In this document: in pieces, positions 6,793 through 9,252 of the stretch
How the letters are laid out: every line of letters begins with the position of its first letter
How positions within the stretch are numbered: the first letter of the stretch is position 1
Assembly (NCBI GenBank): GCA_022564695.1
Contig: JADFKX010000072.1
Coordinates: 1-9,252, forward strand
Direction: 5' to 3'
DNA from: Chloroflexota bacterium
GTDB taxonomy: Bacteria; Chloroflexota; Dehalococcoidia; SM23-28-2; RBG-16-64-32
DNA length: 9,252 bases
The notes under the pieces: model-generated
The model's input: the letters and a program-made list of their open reading frames with translations, nothing else
Databases searched by the model: none
Told to the model about the DNA's origin: nothing
Program-made: the position numbers and the translations under genes

Positions 6793-6824
6793 ACTGCCTG
6801 CCGGCGCTGGTTGCCGGCCCTCCC
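6793..6824 (-). promoter_or_regulatory. coaE leader: distant Shine-Dalgarno plus stem-loop
   Basis: On the minus strand a strong ribosome site GGGAGG (6819-6824) lies 26 nt from the coaE ATG, too far to work linearly. Between them, 6800-6818 can fold as GCCGGC/GCCGGC with a 7-nt loop, leaving only AGGCAGT (7 nt) before the ATG. Folding would bring the site to a normal spacing. A weaker AGG at 6797-6799 is the alternative site. The 12-mer at 6794-6805 is a half copy of the palindrome at 6125-6146. Structure-bridged initiation is inference. Confidence 0.4.
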
Positions 6825-6859
6825 GACAATAATGGCCGGCACTCGCCGACCGCACGGCC

Positions 6860-6889
6860 ATTGTAGGGTTGACCTTCCGTACGCGTCAA
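6860..6889 (-). promoter_or_regulatory. Sigma-70-like promoter for coaE and downstream genes
   Basis: On the minus strand, TTGACG (6884-6889) is a 5/6 match to the -35 box, followed by an 18-bp spacer and TACAAT (6860-6865), a 5/6 match to the -10 box. Transcription would start near 6853, giving a leader of about 60 nt before the coaE ATG at 6792. It lies in the gap after the GNAT gene, as expected for a new transcription unit covering coaE, the AAA+ gene and the VWA gene. The -10 box overlaps the upstream in-frame ATG at 6861, which argues against that start. Confidence 0.6.
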
Positions 6890-6915
6890 GGTTGGAGGCG
6901 GCGACGGTCTTGCGG

Positions 6916-7230
6916 CTAAGGGTACACCTGCCGCGTGAACACCATCCCTCCCGTCATCCCCTGCGCCCGGTAGAAACGGTGCGCGTCCTTCCGGCCCTCG
7001 CCGGAGGCCAGCTCCAGGTGAGTGCACCCCCTCTGACGAGCCCAGTCCGTAGCCGCGTCCAGCAGCAACGCACCGATACCCTGGCTGCGCCGCGACGAAA
7101 ACACCACCAGGTCCTGTAGCCAGCAGCGCTTACCGAAGCGGATGAACGGAGGCTCAAGGTAGACGCTGGCCAGCCCTACGATGGAACCACCGTCAAGCGC
7201 CAGCAGTACGTCGGCGTCCAGGTGCTGCAC
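6916..7230 (-). CDS. GNAT-family N-acetyltransferase, start codon missing or damaged
   Basis: The 104 residues from the GTG at 7230 contain the acetyl-CoA-binding core of a GNAT acetyltransferase: LQDLVVFSSRRSQGIGALLL (38-57) with the R-x-x-G-x-G pyrophosphate loop, then the C-terminal segment RFYRAQGM. The fold is incomplete from this start. The same frame runs upstream without a stop to 7410 and reads TRPASPADEEAVLTLIEELF from 7353, a typical GNAT N-terminal strand and helix, restoring the usual ~145 aa. Yet no ATG, GTG or TTG occurs in frame between 7410 and 7231. A GCG codon at 7366-7368 sits where a start is expected; one base change would make it GTG. The gene may be a recent start-codon pseudogene, use a rare start, or contain a sequencing error. 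The substrate is unknown. It sits just downstream of etfA. Confidence 0.75.
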   Translation of the reverse strand: MQHLDADVLLALDGGSIVGLASVYLEPPFIRFGKRCWLQDLVVFSSRRSQGIGALLLDAATDWARQRGCTHLELASGEGRKDAHRFYRAQGMTGGMVFTRQVYP

Positions 7231-7367
7231 CGCATATCGAAACCCCTCGCGGCCGCGCTCCAGGGAGTACCCTCGCGGCCTGGCGCCCGGCGGCTCGAAC
7301 AGCTCCTCGATAAGAGTTAGGACGGCCTCTTCATCGGCGGGCGAGGCCGGACGAGTTGAGAGGCTCG

Positions 7368-7395
7368 CTGTTCCCTGCTCCGTGTGCCCTGTTCC
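7368..7395. repeat. Four imperfect 7-bp tandem repeats
   Basis: Plus-strand units are CTGTTCC, CTGCTCC, GTGTGCC and CTGTTCC, in exact 7-bp register between the etfA stop (7400) and the GNAT N-terminal coding frame. The first and last units are identical. They occupy the place where the GNAT ribosome site and start codon should be. Short heptanucleotide tandem repeats of this kind are known from several bacterial groups and can change length by slippage. Confidence 0.55.
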
Positions 7396-7399
7396 CGCG

Positions 7400-8380
7400 C
7401 TACTCGGCCTTCAGCTCCCGCACCTTCTCCATGAAGGCCGGTACCACTTCCTTCCAGTCGCCCACCACGCCGAAGCGCGCGGCCTGGAAGATGTTCGCAT
7501 CCGAGTCCTTGTTGATAGCGACGATGTTCTTCACCTGCGAGATGCCGGCCATGTGCTGGCTGGCCCCCGAGATGCCCACGGCGATGTACAGGTCCGGCGT
7601 CACCACCTTGCCTGTCAGCCCAACCTGCGCCGCCACAGGGTACCAGCCCATGTCGCAGACCGCGCGAGTCGCGCCCACGGCGCCGCCCAGGATCTCCGCC
7701 AGCTCCTCCAGCGGCTGGAACCCCTCCGGGCCGCCCAGCCCGCGGCCGCCGCTCACCACCACCGGCGCGTCCTCTAGCCGCACGCCCTCTACCTCCTCCT
7801 TGCGCCGGCTGACGATGCGGGTGCGGATAACGTCCGCGCTCACGTCGGCAGGCTGCTTAGCCACCTCCGCCTGGCGAGAGTCATCACGCTCCGGCGGATC
7901 GAAGACCTTGGCGCGTAGCGTGGCCATCTGAGGCATGCCGTTGATCGTGTAGCGGGCGCGGGCGCTGCCACCGTAGCAGGACCTGCTCGCCTGCAGCTTC
8001 TCGCCGTCCAGCGATAGCTCCACGCAGTCCATCGCCACTGCCGTGCCCATTCGCGCCGCCAGCCGCGGGGCCATGTCCCGTCCGATCGCCGTCTGGCCGA
8101 AGAGGACGACCGATGGATCGGCCTCCTTGCAGATGCGCTCTCCAACATGCACGTAAGCATCGCCCTGGTAGTCCTTGAGCACTTCGTCATCAACGACGAT
8201 CACCTTGTCGGCGCCAAACGCCCCGCACTCCTTGGCCAGATCCTCCACGCCGGCGCCCAGCAGGACGCACGTCACCGGCCCACCCAGGCTCTTGGCCGCA
8301 CCCAGAAGCTCTCCGGTAACCGGGGCCAGCTCGCCGCCTCCCTCCACCGCCTCCCCGAACACAAGTACTCCGCTTGGCAT
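7400..8380 (-). CDS. etfA: Electron transfer flavoprotein subunit alpha
   Basis: A 326-aa EtfA, normal length. The N-terminal half is the Rossmann-like ETF domain (LVFGEAVEGGGELAPVTGEL near the start, then VVLFGQTAIGRDMAPRLAAR at 91-110). The C-terminal half is the FAD-binding domain, with VVVSGGRGLGGPE (207-219) and the EtfA signature around LYIAVGISGASQHMAG to NIVAINKD (264-292). With EtfB it forms the heterodimer that carries electrons from acyl-CoA dehydrogenases or similar flavoenzymes to the quinone pool or, in some clades, takes part in electron bifurcation; I cannot tell which from the motifs. The ATG at 8380 has AGGAGG (8386-8391) at 5 nt spacing. It follows etfB by 44 bp, so the two form an operon. 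No etf-quinone oxidoreductase or FixX-like gene is visible. Confidence 0.96.
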   Translation of the reverse strand: MPSGVLVFGEAVEGGGELAPVTGELLGAAKSLGGPVTCVLLGAGVEDLAKECGAFGADKVIVVDDEVLKDYQGDAYVHVGERICKEADPSVVLFGQTAIGRDMAPRLAARMGTAVAMDCVELSLDGEKLQASRSCYGGSARARYTINGMPQMATLRAKVFDPPERDDSRQAEVAKQPADVSADVIRTRIVSRRKEEVEGVRLEDAPVVVSGGRGLGGPEGFQPLEELAEILGGAVGATRAVCDMGWYPVAAQVGLTGKVVTPDLYIAVGISGASQHMAGISQVKNIVAINKDSDANIFQAARFGVVGDWKEVVPAFMEKVRELKAE

Positions 8381-8424
8381 ACGTTCCTCCTACAGGTTGG
8401 GCCTCTTGTCCCTCGCCACGGCCC

Positions 8425-9216
8425 TTAGATCAGCTTCACTTCCCGCAGCCGGACAGCCAGCTGTTCGCCCGCTTCCTTGGCGCTGTCCGCCTCGATGAAC
8501 TCCGTATCCACGGCCGTCTCGGGGACGAACAGCGCCTCCAAGTTGATGCGGTTCTTCGCCCCGTCAATGCCAAGATCGGAGCCGGTCATCGTGACCACCT
8601 CCTTGCGGGCGGCCTGCATGATCTGACGGAGCTGCGGATATCGCGGCTCGCCCAGCTCATTGGATACGGTCACGACACAGGGCGTGGGCGCCTCCACCGT
8701 CTCGAAGCCGTCCAAAAGAACGCGCTCAGCCGTCACCTTCCCGCCCTCCATCTGGACCTCCTTGACGATTGTGATGACCGGGAAGCCCATGAGTTCAGCC
8801 AGGGTGGAGCCGACGACGCCCATATCCCAGTCGACCGCCTGGCGGCCGCAGATGATGAGGTCCACGGGCCCGATCTTCTTGATGGCCGCGGCCAGTATCT
8901 CGGCTGTGGCCCAGTGATCGGCCTCGTTTAAGGCCGGGTCGTTGATGTGGACGCCCTCGTCGGCGCCCATAGCCAGACAGTGCTTTATGGTGTCACGATA
9001 GGCGTCTGGGCCCAGGCTAAGGATGGTGATCGTCGTATCGGCAACTTTGTCCTTGACGCGTAGGGCAGCCTCAACTCCGATCGTGTCGAACTGAGAGGGC
9101 ACCGGTTGGATGCCGGGGATGGGGAGGACCTTCTTGGCAGCCTCATCCACCTTGAACTGCGAGGCGGGCGCCTCCGGGTCCGGCACCTGTTTGACGCAGC
9201 AGACAATGTGGGGCAT
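8425..9216 (-). CDS. etfB: Electron transfer flavoprotein subunit beta
   Basis: A 263-aa EtfB, normal length. It starts IVCCVKQVPDPEA (4-16) as expected. It has LGPDAYRDTIKHCLAMGADEG (68-88), the nucleotide-binding stretch CGRQAVDWDMGVVG (123-136), the beta-subunit signature AERVLLDGFETVEAPTPCVV (163-182), and EPRYPQLRQIM (190-200), corresponding to the partner-recognition loop. EtfB binds AMP in ordinary ETFs or a second flavin in bifurcating ones; the class is undecided here. The ATG at 9216 is preceded by an excellent AAGGAGG site (9224-9230), with 7 nt between its AGGAGG core and the ATG. At the window edge TATAGT (minus strand, 9247-9252) could be a -10 box, but any -35 is outside. It is first in the etfBA pair as seen here; whether a further gene lies upstream cannot be seen. 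Confidence 0.96.
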   Translation of the reverse strand: MPHIVCCVKQVPDPEAPASQFKVDEAAKKVLPIPGIQPVPSQFDTIGVEAALRVKDKVADTTITILSLGPDAYRDTIKHCLAMGADEGVHINDPALNEADHWATAEILAAAIKKIGPVDLIICGRQAVDWDMGVVGSTLAELMGFPVITIVKEVQMEGGKVTAERVLLDGFETVEAPTPCVVTVSNELGEPRYPQLRQIMQAARKEVVTMTGSDLGIDGAKNRINLEALFVPETAVDTEFIEADSAKEAGEQLAVRLREVKLI

Positions 9217-9252
9217 AAGCGTACCTCCTTGGCGGGCGGCCCTTCCACTATA

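Noticed and set aside
6869..6889. TTGAC...GTCAA inverted repeat as a terminator for the GNAT gene
   Set aside because: The stem is only 5 bp with a long loop and no T-tract, and the same bases are better explained by the -35 box of the coaE promoter.
6529..7119. Plus-strand frame spanning coaE and the GNAT gene
   Set aside because: It is antisense to two recognised genes and crosses the coaE promoter region; no domain is visible.
9247..9252. TATAGT as the etfB -10 box
   Set aside because: The -35 region is beyond the window edge, so it cannot be judged.

Overview
This is a high-GC, gene-dense bacterial window. The gene mix fits an environmental Chloroflexota-type genome, possibly Dehalococcoidia-like: an F420/FMN split-barrel protein, a NorQ/NorD (CbbQ/CbbO)-type AAA+/VWA pair, an etfBA pair, and short GC-rich palindromic repeats between genes. 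That assignment is inference from gene content and style only; the window has no rRNA or other phylogenetic marker. I see no tRNA, rRNA, CRISPR array, transposase or integrase. No stretch over about 300 bases lacks a gene.

Layout. The left part (1-1882) is on the plus strand. It holds the 3' part of a TolB/PD40-type beta-propeller protein that begins before the window, then a 162-aa PPOX-type split-barrel flavin/F420 protein with a GTG start. Everything from 1938 to 9216 is on the minus strand. In transcription order this is etfB, etfA, a GNAT acetyltransferase whose start codon is missing or damaged, coaE, a NorQ/CbbQ-type AAA+ ATPase, and a very large (1094 aa) NorD/CbbO-type VWA protein. 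The PPOX gene and the VWA gene converge on a 63-bp repeat element at 1879-1941.

How the genes work together. EtfB and EtfA form the electron transfer flavoprotein heterodimer, and each gene has a strong Shine-Dalgarno site. coaE, the last step of CoA synthesis, appears to have its own sigma-70-like promoter (6860-6889) and probably leads a transcript running through the AAA+ and VWA genes. Those two overlap by 8 bp and should be translationally coupled. AAA+/VWA pairs of this family act as motor plus adaptor that remodel or activate a metalloenzyme (NO reductase for NorQD, Rubisco for CbbQO). Neither target is in the window, so the client is unknown.

Most notable points: (i) the VWA protein carries about eight tandem 37-residue helical repeats at its N-terminus and a degenerate zincin-like HQAGH motif in its middle; (ii) two copies of a GTAGGGG...CCCCTAC-bounded intergenic repeat supply the stop codons of all three genes they touch; (iii) a perfect 22-bp palindrome precedes the AAA+ gene, with a half copy in the coaE leader; (iv) the GNAT reading frame continues about 40 codons upstream of its first canonical start codon, up to a run of 7-bp tandem repeats.
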